A DNA stretch of 64,000 nucleotides from Chitinophagaceae bacterium (GCA_017853575.1 JAFMJI010000002.1:1-64000), one strand, 5' to 3'. Counted from the first letter of the stretch, positions 1 to 8,626 are shown. Made by a program: numbers and translations. The notes: a model not told the origin generated them from the sequence alone.

Positions 1-20
1 TTAACAAACTAGGAAACTAG

Positions 21-698
21 CTAAGTAATCGGTACACTTTTTTTGATGACTTACAATTGACTACTTTAGGAATCACAAATGATTTGTATGGTGCTTTTCC
101 TACTGGAACCACTTATGAGTTGGTCTCGTTAAAATCTTCTGGAAACTTATTTGTCAACTCTCTTTATAATGGAAGTACAAATACTCAATTGCTCAATAAT
201 ACAAGTAAGTTAAATGGAAAAACAAAAGATTCCATCGATGTAGTATTTAAGGTTAATCCCAATGGCTACATAGGAAATATACAATTATTGGCAACCCAAA
301 CTTCAAAGTCAACTTATGGAATTTTCCAGTCTAACTCTTATGATCCAACCAAAACTGCAAATCCCTCTGTTGATGGCTATCCTACAACTTTATATATTCC
401 TAAAATTGATATTATCATACCTAGTGGATTTTCACCTAATGGAGATGGTATGAACGATAATTTTGTAATTATCAAACCCAGCAATGTACTAATTCAATTC
501 CAAGTATATGATCGAACTGGTGCTATGGTATATCAAAATCTTGACTATAAAAATGATTGGAATGGAATATCTACCCAGCACATGACTGTTTTTGGAAAAG
601 ATTTACCTAACGGAACATATTTCTATATTGCAACTTCTATCGACAGATTAACTGGAAAATCAAAAAAATTCCATGGCTATTTAACAATGAGACGATAA
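21..698 (+). CDS. C-terminal fragment of a type IX secretion cargo protein (type B sorting domain)
   Basis: The last ~95 residues form a gliding-motility-associated C-terminal domain (CHU_C/TIGR04131 type): SGFSPNGDGMNDNF, then a VYDRTGAMVYQN strand, a DWNG turn, and LPNGTYFYIA near the end. In the family this domain directs export by the type IX system, usually on large cell-surface proteins. The piece upstream looks like a repeat or beta-propeller remnant (GTTYELVSLKSSGNLF). The reading frame is closed by TAG at 18-20, and the other two frames also carry stops inside the first 30 bases, so no signal peptide or proper start is visible. The first alternative start is TTG at 57. It is either a decayed or frameshifted larger gene, or poor sequence at a contig edge. 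Confidence 0.7.
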   Translation, partial: LSNRYTFFDDLQLTTLGITNDLYGAFPTGTTYELVSLKSSGNLFVNSLYNGSTNTQLLNNTSKLNGKTKDSIDVVFKVNPNGYIGNIQLLATQTSKSTYGIFQSNSYDPTKTANPSVDGYPTTLYIPKIDIIIPSGFSPNGDGMNDNFVIIKPSNVLIQFQVYDRTGAMVYQNLDYKNDWNGISTQHMTVFGKDLPNGTYFYIATSIDRLTGKSKKFHGYLTMRR

Positions 699-734
699 AT
701 GATTTATCTCCCTAAGATGAATTAAATTTATCGA

Positions 735-2252
735 ATGAAATATATACTGCCTCTATTGTATATTTTATCTTGCGCCTTACTTAAAGCTCAACCTTATCTT
801 CAATGGGATGAAAAAATACAGCAGATCAATGATGCTGTTACTTCAATGCGCATACCAGAAGCAAAACGAAACATAGTAGCGGAAAGAAAATTGCATCCGA
901 ATAATCTTTGTCTCGATCTTCTGGAGAGTCATGCTGATCTGTATGAACTATTTTTCAATGAAAACAAGGATGTTTTCAAAACGGCTTATCCTATGTTTTC
1001 AAATCGTATTGAAAAATTTGAAAAAGCACCACAAAATTCTCCTTTTAGAGATTATGGACTGGGAGTACTCTATTTGAGCAAGGCAGCAGTGGCTTTAAGG
1101 TTTGAGAAAAATTTAGAAGCGGCATGGGATTTCAGAAAGGCATATCATTACTTTAAAGACAACCGAAAAAAGTATCCAAATTTCACTCCAAATGATGTGT
1201 ATTTTGGATTGCTTACTACATTGCTTGGTTCTGTTCCCAATAACTATCAATGGTTGCTAAACATTATTGGCATGCCTGGTGATATCAATGGAGGAATTGC
1301 AATGGTACATAAATATATTCAGAGCAAAGATCAACATCATAAAATAGCCAGAAATGTTGCTATGCTGGTATATCCTTATCTGGTTGTAATTTTTGAAGGG
1401 AATAAAAGCAAGGCACTTGAGTTTCTTGAAAAAGGTGACTATGATTTTAAACGCAATCATCTTCATGCTTATATGGCTACTAACCTATATTTAGGAAATC
1501 AACAAGCCAAGCGATCTGTTCAAATAGCTGAAGGTATAGTTAAGACTGATGCTTATACAGATGTACCATTTTGGAATTTTGAAAAAGGATTTGGTTATCT
1601 GAATCAATTAAAGTTTGAAGAGTCCGAAAAAGCTTTTTTACAATTTGTAAATCAGTTCAAAGGAAATTTTTATTTAAAAGATGCATATGAAAAATTAAGC
1701 TGGATTGCTTATTTAAAAGGGGATCAAAAAAAGGCATTAGAATTTAGAAATCAGGTGATTAAAAAAGGAAGTTTAGTGCCTGATGCAGATAATATGGCTA
1801 TGTTAAATGCACAAAGTGGAACTTGGCCACATCCTCTTTTATTAAAGGCCCGTTTATTGAGCGATGGTGGGATGTTCAAAGAATCACTTGAAGTATTCAA
1901 AGGGAAATCTACCGATGATTTTCAATCATCAATAGATAAAGCTGAATTTGTATACCGATTGGCTAGGAATCATGATTTAATGGGGGATAAAGAACTTGCC
2001 ATTAAATACTATAACTCTGCAATTGCCTTTGGTAGAAACGTGCGTGATTATTTTGCTGCCAGATCTGCCTTACAGGCTGCTTTAATATATGAGGAGAAAA
2101 AAGATTATACCAGAGCAAACAATTATTTTAAAACTGCTTTGTCCATGAAAGATTATCCCTATAAAAATTCGATCGATCAGAAAGCAAAATCAGGTGTTTA
2201 CAGATGCAAAATTGCGGCTAAAAATTCCAATGGCAATCTATCAGGGGAGTGA
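735..2252 (+). CDS. Exported tetratricopeptide-repeat protein
   Basis: 505 aa with an N-terminal signal peptide (residues 1-19, ending LLKAQ), followed by all-helical sequence. TPR-like units are clearest in the C-terminal third (LAIKYYNSAIAFG near residue 425, DYTRANNYFKTALSM near 460) and around residues 285-340 (FEKGFGYLNQLKFEESEKAF). TPR proteins of this kind act as periplasmic or outer-membrane-associated scaffolds; no enzymatic motif is seen and the partner is unknown. A near-match to the -7 box (TAAATTTA) lies at 723-730, five bases before the ATG. Its 3' end overlaps the convergent gene at 2241-3416 by 12 bp. Confidence 0.8.
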   Translation: MKYILPLLYILSCALLKAQPYLQWDEKIQQINDAVTSMRIPEAKRNIVAERKLHPNNLCLDLLESHADLYELFFNENKDVFKTAYPMFSNRIEKFEKAPQNSPFRDYGLGVLYLSKAAVALRFEKNLEAAWDFRKAYHYFKDNRKKYPNFTPNDVYFGLLTTLLGSVPNNYQWLLNIIGMPGDINGGIAMVHKYIQSKDQHHKIARNVAMLVYPYLVVIFEGNKSKALEFLEKGDYDFKRNHLHAYMATNLYLGNQQAKRSVQIAEGIVKTDAYTDVPFWNFEKGFGYLNQLKFEESEKAFLQFVNQFKGNFYLKDAYEKLSWIAYLKGDQKKALEFRNQVIKKGSLVPDADNMAMLNAQSGTWPHPLLLKARLLSDGGMFKESLEVFKGKSTDDFQSSIDKAEFVYRLARNHDLMGDKELAIKYYNSAIAFGRNVRDYFAARSALQAALIYEEKKDYTRANNYFKTALSMKDYPYKNSIDQKAKSGVYRCKIAAKNSNGNLSGE

Positions 2253-3416
2253 TGTTTTTCTCAGAGCTAGATTTTCAAGCAATAGGATCTTGTCATAGGT
2301 TGGTGAGAAAAAATTATAATTCACAAAATCAGCATGCAAGAAAATATTTTTTAGCCATGGTCTCATCCAATATGCAGGCCTGGCTTGAAAAAATGAAAAT
2401 TTCTTTTGATTGATTAACCTAATCTCTTGAATTTCTCTTTCAGTTAGTATTTCAGCTGCTTCCCCCATTCTTATCAGAGATGTCTGAAGTAAGATTTTTT
2501 CTAAAGGCGATCTTGCTTTTGCATACTGATCATGCAGGTCTTTGATGATGGTTGATTTGAATATTTCCAGCTCTTTTGGATGATATGCCTCCATCAGTCT
2601 TGTCAGATGGTACAGCAATAAAGCTGTGTGACCATAATAGGGAGAAATGAATCTTGGTTTCTTTATATGCAAACGGTCTTTAACCATTTCAGCAATTAAT
2701 TTGATCGTTGCAGTATCTTGCTCGCTTGTATTTATTCTCTTGCTATACATGAAATACATTATGTTACATTGCACAGCAAAATCAAAATCTGTTTGCATCT
2801 TATACCCTAGATAAGTTGTATAAGCTTTATATTTTCTATACCGCTTGAGCGTTGATTTGATCTTTTTACCCGCACTGCCAAGATTGCTGACTTCCACCAA
2901 TCTATTCTTTACTAGATGATTCAAAGAATCATTGTTTGAAAGTAACATCAGTATCATTACAGTATCATCTGCATCTTCACTGATAGAAAACTGCTTTGAT
3001 AAGTATTGTGCGATGAAACTGTGAGGCATTATTTTACCCCCTATTGGCCAAAAATTATACATTGGGAGACCTTCTTTCTGCTGATAGAAGGGAAATGCAT
3101 TTTTGCTTCTAGAAAGAATAGAGTCGATTTTCAGTTTATCTTTTTCATTTAACTTGTCTTGTATGTTTTTTAATGTAAAGTTTCCTATTGCAGTAAAAAA
3201 TATATTATTGTCTGGCTGATAGTTATGCGGAAGTGAAACGGCGCCTCGGAAACTCACAAACATGCCAGGGTAGAACTCTCCTTTTTCCTTTACTTGATCT
3301 ACATCAATATCTTTTACTAATAATTTAATTACAGAATCAATTTTGTAAACTTGTGCAAGTAAGTTGTTTGTTGAAAACCATCCAATAAGAATGAATATGA
3401 CAATTTTCCCAATCAT
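2241..3416 (-). CDS. Exported all-helical protein with DADDT motif, possible terpene-cyclase-like fold
   Basis: 391 aa with an apparent signal peptide (residues 1-21, ending NNLLAQ). I do not recognise it as a named family. Visible landmarks are PDNNIFFTA (69-76), MYNFW (119-123), SEDADDTVM (146-154) and SPYYGHTALLLYH (258-270). The DXDD arrangement at D148/D150/D151 followed by Thr resembles the general-acid motif of class II terpene cyclases such as squalene-hopene cyclase, whose fold is also an alpha barrel, but the protein is shorter and the signal peptide is unexpected for a cyclase. It starts 1 bp after the class I isoprenoid-type gene stops, so the two are almost certainly co-transcribed and may act on one metabolite. 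The function is inference only. Confidence 0.7.
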   Translation of the reverse strand: MIGKIVIFILIGWFSTNNLLAQVYKIDSVIKLLVKDIDVDQVKEKGEFYPGMFVSFRGAVSLPHNYQPDNNIFFTAIGNFTLKNIQDKLNEKDKLKIDSILSRSKNAFPFYQQKEGLPMYNFWPIGGKIMPHSFIAQYLSKQFSISEDADDTVMILMLLSNNDSLNHLVKNRLVEVSNLGSAGKKIKSTLKRYRKYKAYTTYLGYKMQTDFDFAVQCNIMYFMYSKRINTSEQDTATIKLIAEMVKDRLHIKKPRFISPYYGHTALLLYHLTRLMEAYHPKELEIFKSTIIKDLHDQYAKARSPLEKILLQTSLIRMGEAAEILTEREIQEIRLINQKKFSFFQARPAYWMRPWLKNIFLHADFVNYNFFSPTYDKILLLENLALRKTSLP

Positions 3417-3417
3417 A

Positions 3418-4410
3418 TTATTTCATTCTTGGGAGTTTCCATGTATAATAGAGCGCTTTTAAAAGTAGTCTAGGTTTTTCCATGTCTATAATCAGTTCTT
3501 TTCTGGTAAAGGAACGCAAGTTTCTCTCAGTACTGTGTTTTTCATAAAATTTAATCCATTCATCAATGGCAACCAAACTTCGGGCATTGATTGAATTGAT
3601 GATGATCGAAAACTTTTCTATTTGATCTTTTCTGTATGGCAGTGCAGAAATGAGTTGATTCATTTTTTTCACTTTGCTCTTGAAGATATCTCTCAAGCTG
3701 CTGAAATCTTTACAGGTATTGGGTATTGTATAAATACCATCTCTGGTATCTTTGTATACATCAAATAAATCATTACCCAACTGATAGAGTCCGCCTACTT
3801 CTTCCAAAACTTTCATCATTTCATTATCTGCGGCTTCTGAGAGAATTTGATGATAGATAATCACAGAAACTGCACCTTTTCTATATGTGATCTGTTTCAA
3901 AAGTTCATATTCAATTTCTGGTGAAGTTTGAGCTGCAGTTGCAACCTGAAGATCTAATACGTCTTTTGATGCGCTGATATATTCGCTCTTATTCGGAACT
4001 TCTTTGAGTAAATATGCTTGAATTTCTTTTACAACATGTTCAGCAAACAATGATGCTTCATACTGCTCGGGTTCGAAGGTTAATTGGGTGATCTTTTCAA
4101 TGGGAAGCTGGTGCACATCAAACAAATCATCACCCAGTGGAGTAAGTATTCCAAAAAGTGTAGCTCTTTTCCTCTCATCTTCTGTTAGCTTTTCTCCGTA
4201 CAACATTTTGTATGTGCCACACAGAATTGGTGCTATCAGTTTGCCGTAATATTTTTCAATTTTAAATCTTTGTTCATCACTGAATTTTCCCTCATACTTT
4301 TTTTCGAGATCGAATAAATATCTCGTGAGAAAATCATGATTGAATTTTTGCTGTTGAATCAATTCATGTACAACCTGGTAAAATGCCTTGAAGTAATTTA
4401 AAAGGTTCAT
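3418..4410 (-). CDS. Class I isoprenoid biosynthesis-type enzyme
   Basis: 330 aa, cytosolic, all helical. Two aspartate-rich motifs are placed as in trans-prenyl diphosphate synthases and class I terpene synthases: GDDLFD at residues 93-98 and GNDLFDVYKD at 212-221, with YRKGA at 176-180 between them. In these families the motifs bind Mg2+ and the substrate diphosphate. It is not a standard farnesyl or geranylgeranyl diphosphate synthase, since the flanking GGKRxR and chain-length signatures are missing; it resembles the loosely defined class 1 isoprenoid enzymes found in Bacteroidota. The product is unknown. The next gene (2241-3416) follows after 1 bp. tRNA-Arg lies just upstream. Confidence 0.75.
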   Translation of the reverse strand: MNLLNYFKAFYQVVHELIQQQKFNHDFLTRYLFDLEKKYEGKFSDEQRFKIEKYYGKLIAPILCGTYKMLYGEKLTEDERKRATLFGILTPLGDDLFDVHQLPIEKITQLTFEPEQYEASLFAEHVVKEIQAYLLKEVPNKSEYISASKDVLDLQVATAAQTSPEIEYELLKQITYRKGAVSVIIYHQILSEAADNEMMKVLEEVGGLYQLGNDLFDVYKDTRDGIYTIPNTCKDFSSLRDIFKSKVKKMNQLISALPYRKDQIEKFSIIINSINARSLVAIDEWIKFYEKHSTERNLRSFTRKELIIDMEKPRLLLKALYYTWKLPRMK

Positions 4411-4443
4411 AGGTTGTAATCAGTGTAAACTTTTAGGTTTTAG

Positions 4444-4515
4444 TAGCCTCGTCAGGAATCGAACCTGAATCTGGAGCTTCGGAAACTCTTATACTATCCA
4501 TTGTACTACGAGGCC
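4444..4515 (-). tRNA. tRNA-Arg (anticodon CCG)
   Basis: On the minus strand a 72-nt cloverleaf folds with acceptor stem GGCCTCG/CGAGGCT (one G-T pair at the end), a short D arm, an anticodon loop TTCCGAA (U33 then CCG), and T arm TCAGG-TTCGATT-CCTGA. The discriminator base is A and CCA is not encoded. CCG reads the Arg codon CGG. The anticodon stem has an A-C mismatch at its top pair. Confidence 0.93.
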
Positions 4516-4555
4516 ATGGCTACATCATGGCAAAGTTAACTCAATGGGTCAAGTT

Positions 4556-5440
4556 TCATGCATTCTTGAATCGGTAAAAAGGTAGGCCTTTGTATCCAGT
4601 ATTTTTAACTTGGAATGTGCCACCAGCCTGTGGTTCAAGTTTTAACTGTTCATCTGTGAGTCCTCTTCTTGCTGTGGTGATAAACATATCGCCAAAATCA
4701 TCACCTCCAAAACATATGGAAGTAACCTGTGATACAGGTAATTTGATAGCAGTTAATTTCTCTCCCCTTGATGGATCCCACCTGGTTACTTGCCATCCAC
4801 CCCAATGTGCGATCCATAACATTCCATCTGCATCAATCGTCATCCCATCTGGATAGCCATCTTTGGTAGCATCGATATGAATGATGGATTGTTTGTTTTG
4901 GATACTTCCATTTGAGTAATCATATCTTATCACCTGTAAAGTTGGAGTGTCAATGAAATAAAAATATTTTTTATCCAAACTCCAACAGAGTCCGTTTGAG
5001 ATGGTCAATCCCTTTTCATGTTGAATAATTTGATGATTTCCATCTATGCTGTATAAATAACCTGAGGGATCGGTTTCATTGAGCGACATGCTGCCTGCCC
5101 AAAAACGTCCGTCAGGACTGCATTTCCCGTCGTTGAACCGATTGGTTGTAATTTTTTTTTCGGGCGTCGAAATTATTTTCTTGTCACCATTTGTTCTGTC
5201 GATGATTGCAAAGCCTTCCTGCAGTGCTGCAAGAAAATTTCCATCTTCCATGATGGCAAAGGATCCAATCATAGAACCGGTTGAAATTTTTCTTTCAGCG
5301 CCTGTTGTTACATCATATTCAATAATCGACGCATTGACAATGTCAATCCAATAGATGCATTTGTTTTTTTCATCCCATACCGGACCTTCACCTAATGTTG
5401 AAAGCGTTGTACCAACTTGTTTTATTTGAATCGTATGCAT
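4556..5440 (-). CDS. SMP-30/gluconolactonase family sugar lactonase
   Basis: 294 aa beta-propeller of the SMP-30/gluconolactonase/LRE family. The metal and substrate residues of this family are all visible: E18 (GEGPVW), N103 (RFNDGKC), N149 (TISNGL) and D198 (YPDGMTID). These enzymes open aldonolactones to aldonic acids. There is no signal peptide, so it is cytosolic. It is the last gene of a tight minus-strand unit with the SDR dehydrogenase (6-bp gap) and the RhaM-like mutarotase. That supports a role in oxidative breakdown of a sugar such as L-rhamnose or L-fucose (sugar to lactone to acid), but the exact sugar cannot be read from sequence. Confidence 0.88.
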   Translation of the reverse strand: MHTIQIKQVGTTLSTLGEGPVWDEKNKCIYWIDIVNASIIEYDVTTGAERKISTGSMIGSFAIMEDGNFLAALQEGFAIIDRTNGDKKIISTPEKKITTNRFNDGKCSPDGRFWAGSMSLNETDPSGYLYSIDGNHQIIQHEKGLTISNGLCWSLDKKYFYFIDTPTLQVIRYDYSNGSIQNKQSIIHIDATKDGYPDGMTIDADGMLWIAHWGGWQVTRWDPSRGEKLTAIKLPVSQVTSICFGGDDFGDMFITTARRGLTDEQLKLEPQAGGTFQVKNTGYKGLPFYRFKNA

Positions 5441-5446
5441 GAATGT

Positions 5447-6202
5447 TTAATATGGGGATGGACTCATCGATGACCAACCTCCGTCTATGACGAGTGATTG
5501 TCCTGTGATTTGTTTCGCCTGATCCGAAACCAAAAACAGTGCTGCATTTGCAACATCGTCTACTGTTCCAGGTCTTTTGGTTGGAGTAAGCTTGCTCCAG
5601 GTGGATGTATACTCGGGATCTTGCAAGGTTCTCTCCGTTAGTGTTGCGCCAGGGGCGATGCAATTGACATTGATACCGTGTTCAGAAATTTCCGAGACCA
5701 AATTTTTTGCCAACATTTCAATGCCGGCTTTAGTCATGCTGTAAGCCGCAAGATTTTTATGTGCTTGATGTCCTGTTACAGACGAAGTGAAAAGCAATGA
5801 ACCTCCATTTCCTTGTTTGATCATTTGATTCGATGCGATCTGTGCGAGATAAAAAGTTCCTCTGAGGTTTACATCCATCACTCTTTCAAAATCTGCAACT
5901 GGATAATCTGAAAAATTCCCAAACAGGGTGATACCAGCATTTGCGATAGCAATATTCAACTGTCCGAATGTTTCTACTGCATTTTTTACCATCTTTTCAA
6001 TGAAAGTTGGATCACTTGAGTCTCCATTCATTCCAATACAACGAGCACCCACTTTTGCTGCAGCTTCTTTACACAGCAATTCATCCACATCATTCAAAAT
6101 AATATTTGCACCGGATGAATGCAGCATTTCTGCAACGCGCAGTCCGATTCCTTGTCCTGCTCCGGTGATGATCGCTGTTTTATTTGTTAGGTTTATTTCC
6201 AT
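5447..6202 (-). CDS. Short-chain dehydrogenase/reductase, probable sugar dehydrogenase
   Basis: 251 aa classical SDR. The Rossmann motif TGAGQGIG is at residues 13-20, NAG at 88-90, the catalytic serine at 140-141, and YSMTK (Y154, K158) completes the triad; PG of the NVNCIAPGA motif follows. D38 after the second strand (LNDVD) suggests preference for NAD+. It sits between a sugar mutarotase (7-bp gap) and a sugar lactonase (6-bp gap), so oxidation of the C1 position of an aldose to its lactone is the likely reaction, as in non-phosphorylating L-fucose or L-rhamnose pathways. Substrate not determined. Confidence 0.87.
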   Translation of the reverse strand: MEINLTNKTAIITGAGQGIGLRVAEMLHSSGANIILNDVDELLCKEAAAKVGARCIGMNGDSSDPTFIEKMVKNAVETFGQLNIAIANAGITLFGNFSDYPVADFERVMDVNLRGTFYLAQIASNQMIKQGNGGSLLFTSSVTGHQAHKNLAAYSMTKAGIEMLAKNLVSEISEHGINVNCIAPGATLTERTLQDPEYTSTWSKLTPTKRPGTVDDVANAALFLVSDQAKQITGQSLVIDGGWSSMSPSPY

Positions 6203-6209
6203 GGTTCAA

Positions 6210-6524
6210 TTATGGCAGATAAAAGACCTCTTGAAGTGGTATGCTTACAGGTGAATGATCAGCATTTGTATCCATGATATCCTTCATGTATGTCCACCAT
6301 TTTTTCATAATGGGATGTTGGGGCAGCTCATCCATTTTCATGGCATCGGCTACTTGTAGCACACCAAAAAGACTTCCATCTCTGCTGTCTAGGAAGATAG
6401 AATAGTTTGATATGCCTGTCTCTTTCAGCAATGCCGAAAGCTCAGGCCAGATGGCGTCATGCCGTTTTTGGTATTCTTCCTCCATTCCGGGGAAAACTTT
6501 CATTCGAAATGCAAGCCTTTTCAT
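6210..6524 (-). CDS. L-rhamnose mutarotase family protein
   Basis: 104 aa, the normal length for the RhaM family (DUF718). The N-terminal MKRLAFRMKV strand, KRHDAIWPEL with the catalytic-position His22, and KKWWTYMKDIMD (residues 74-85) are typical. RhaM interconverts alpha and beta anomers of L-rhamnose; related proteins act on L-fucose. It heads the three-gene unit with an SDR and a lactonase, which would need the correct anomer. The gene is divergent from rmuC with about 50 bp between them. The sugar could be rhamnose or fucose. Confidence 0.88.
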   Translation of the reverse strand: MKRLAFRMKVFPGMEEEYQKRHDAIWPELSALLKETGISNYSIFLDSRDGSLFGVLQVADAMKMDELPQHPIMKKWWTYMKDIMDTNADHSPVSIPLQEVFYLP

Positions 6525-6575
6525 CGCTTATATGCACTGAATTTACGGATATTTGTTGTTCAATACAAGCGATAG

Positions 6576-7940
6576 ATGGAGCTCCTTACAATTATATTAT
6601 TGGTACTGATTTTGGCAGCGGTTGTTTTGTTGTTTTTAAAAAAATCACCTGACAGCCAGACAGGATATGAAGGGAAGATAACAGAATTGGAGAGATCGCT
6701 TTCCAGAATTGAACAATCGTTAAAAGAAGACTTCCGTATCAACCGTGAGGAGTCGAATCGACTTGCTAAAGAAAACAGAACCGAGCTTACCGATGCGTTG
6801 TTGAAGACAGGAAAAGATCAAGCAGAAAAATTGGAAGCGTTGATCAATAAGATAGAGGAGAAGAACAAAGAGATGAGGGATTTGATTGAAAAAGCATTCC
6901 GATACATCGCAGAAAATTTTGATAAGAACGTAAAATCTTTCAATGACTTGCAAAGAGAAAAGTTTGCGCAGTTGGAAGAGAAGCAAAATAAATTGGTTGA
7001 ACAAACCGAAAAGAAATTGGAGCAAATGAGGGAAACGGTGGATGAGAAGTTGCAAAAAACGTTGAACGAACGGTTGGGACAATCATTTGAACTTGTAGGT
7101 AAACAATTGGAGAGTGTACAAAAAGGATTGGGTGAAATGCAAAACATTGCATCTGATGTAGGCGGATTGAAAAAGGTATTGAGTAATGTGAAATTGCGGG
7201 GTAATGTAGGGGAGGTTCAGTTGGCCATGATTCTTGAGCAAATCCTTGCCCCATCTCAGTATGAAGCAAACGTACGAACAAAGCAAGGTAGTTTGGAGCC
7301 CGTAGAATTTGCCATCAAATTACCCGGAAGATCTGATGATGAAAATGGTGTGGTATATCTTCCAATCGATGCAAAATTTCCAAAGGATACCTATGAGCAA
7401 TTGTTGACGGCCTATGAAAATGCAATTCCAGACGAGATTGAAATATCAATCAAAAACTTGGAATCTACTATCAAAAAAATGGCGAGAGATATTCGCGATA
7501 AGTATATCGATCCACCCAATACAACTGATTTTGCCATTTTGTTTTTGCCCTTTGAAAGTATTTATGCAGAGGTAATCAGAAGAAGTGCATTGGTTGATCA
7601 GCTGAGGGATGAATTTAAAATTACTGTTGCTGGGCCCACAACATTGGTTGCTATATTGAACAGTTTGCAAATGGGATTCAGAACACTTGCGCTGCAAAAA
7701 CGAAGCAGCGAAGTGTGGAAAGTACTTGGTGCAGTAAAAACAGAATTTGAAAAGTTCGGTGGACTATTGGAGAAAGCGCAAAAGAATCTTCATACTGCCA
7801 GCGATACTGTTGATGAGTTGTTGGGCAAGCGAAATCGTGCTATTGTAAGAAAACTCAATGATGTTGAATCTTTGCCATCAGCTGAATCACAGCAAATCTT
7901 ACCAGATTTGGGAACGGAAGAGGATGAAGAAGGGGAATGA
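6576..7940 (+). CDS. rmuC: DNA recombination protein RmuC
   Basis: 454 aa. One membrane segment (residues 2-21), a long coiled coil (about 30-190, rich in Glu, Lys and Gln), then the RmuC domain from about 195 to 400 with GNVGEVQLAMILEQIL, PIDAKFPKDTYEQLL and AILFLPFESIYAEV. RmuC in E. coli limits recombination between inverted repeats and has a predicted nuclease-like fold. The C-terminus is acidic (TEEDEEGE). It starts at a clear ATG and is convergent with the MarC gene, 3 bp away. Confidence 0.92.
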   Translation: MELLTIILLVLILAAVVLLFLKKSPDSQTGYEGKITELERSLSRIEQSLKEDFRINREESNRLAKENRTELTDALLKTGKDQAEKLEALINKIEEKNKEMRDLIEKAFRYIAENFDKNVKSFNDLQREKFAQLEEKQNKLVEQTEKKLEQMRETVDEKLQKTLNERLGQSFELVGKQLESVQKGLGEMQNIASDVGGLKKVLSNVKLRGNVGEVQLAMILEQILAPSQYEANVRTKQGSLEPVEFAIKLPGRSDDENGVVYLPIDAKFPKDTYEQLLTAYENAIPDEIEISIKNLESTIKKMARDIRDKYIDPPNTTDFAILFLPFESIYAEVIRRSALVDQLRDEFKITVAGPTTLVAILNSLQMGFRTLALQKRSSEVWKVLGAVKTEFEKFGGLLEKAQKNLHTASDTVDELLGKRNRAIVRKLNDVESLPSAESQQILPDLGTEEDEEGE

Positions 7941-7943
7941 TCA

Positions 7944-8516
7944 TTATTTAATCATCCCACCCACATTGCTTGCAAAGATTTTTACGGCAATCGCCAGTAG
8001 CACAACTCCAAAAAATTTCCTGATTGCAGTGAGTCCGGCAGGACCTAATAGTTTTGAAATAAAATCAAGTGAATGCAGTACCGCCCAAACGATGAGCACA
8101 TTCACAAGAATACCGATCAATACAATCCATTCATTATAGTTTGCACGAAGTGATATAATGGTGGTTAGTGTTCCTGATCCTGCAATCAATGGGAATGCAA
8201 TCGGTACAACTGTTCCTGATTTTGGATCAGCATCTCCTTTGAAAAATTCTATGCCAAGCACCATTTCGAGTCCAAGTATAAAAATCACAATCGAACCACC
8301 CACTGCAAACGATCTTACATCTACTCCCAAAATGCTCAGAAATTTTTCTCCGACAAAAAGAAAGAATATCATTAGTCCTCCAGAAATTAAGCTGGCCCTG
8401 GTTTCGTGAATGCCACCCATTTTCTGTTTCAAAGACAACAACAATGGCACAGAGCCAATGATATCGATCACGGCAAAGAGGGTAAAGGAGACGGTGAGGA
8501 TTTCGTCTAACGTCAT
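7944..8516 (-). CDS. MarC family integral membrane protein
   Basis: 190 aa with about six hydrophobic helices, the size of the MarC/UPF0056 family. Visible landmarks are FFKGDADPKSGTVVPIAFPLIAG in the middle and the LGPAGLTAIRKFFGVVLLAIAVK helix at the end, both typical. MarC was once linked to multiple antibiotic resistance in E. coli, but that role is not supported and the transport substrate is unknown. It is probably a single-gene unit. Confidence 0.88.
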   Translation of the reverse strand: MTLDEILTVSFTLFAVIDIIGSVPLLLSLKQKMGGIHETRASLISGGLMIFFLFVGEKFLSILGVDVRSFAVGGSIVIFILGLEMVLGIEFFKGDADPKSGTVVPIAFPLIAGSGTLTTIISLRANYNEWIVLIGILVNVLIVWAVLHSLDFISKLLGPAGLTAIRKFFGVVLLAIAVKIFASNVGGMIK

Positions 8517-8549
8517 TTAGTTGTAAGTTAATATAAAAAAGGGAGAAGG

Positions 8550-8569
8550 CCTGCCTGCCGGAAGGCAGG
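8550..8569. repeat. GC-rich inverted repeat (7-bp arms)
   Basis: CCTGCCT - gccgga - AGGCAGG forms a hairpin in otherwise AT-rich DNA. It lies between the 5' end of the MarC gene and the 3' end of the TonB receptor gene. Its composition is unlike the neighbourhood and suggests a small dispersed extragenic element; only one copy is in this window. Confidence 0.6.
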
Positions 8570-8590
8570 GACAGGGGACAAGGGAATACA

Positions 8591-8624
8591 GTTGACAGTT
8601 AACCGTTAACAGTTAACTGTCAAC
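8591..8624. repeat. Inverted repeat with 13-bp perfect arms downstream of the TonB receptor
   Basis: Arms GTTGACAGTTAAC (8591-8603) and GTTAACTGTCAAC (8612-8624) flank an 8-base centre that itself contains GTTAAC. It begins 3 bp beyond the stop codon of the minus-strand receptor gene, so it could stabilise or end that transcript, though no clear T-run follows on the minus strand. The triple GTTAAC also suggests a remnant of a repeated element. Confidence 0.65.
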
Positions 8625-8626
8625 AG

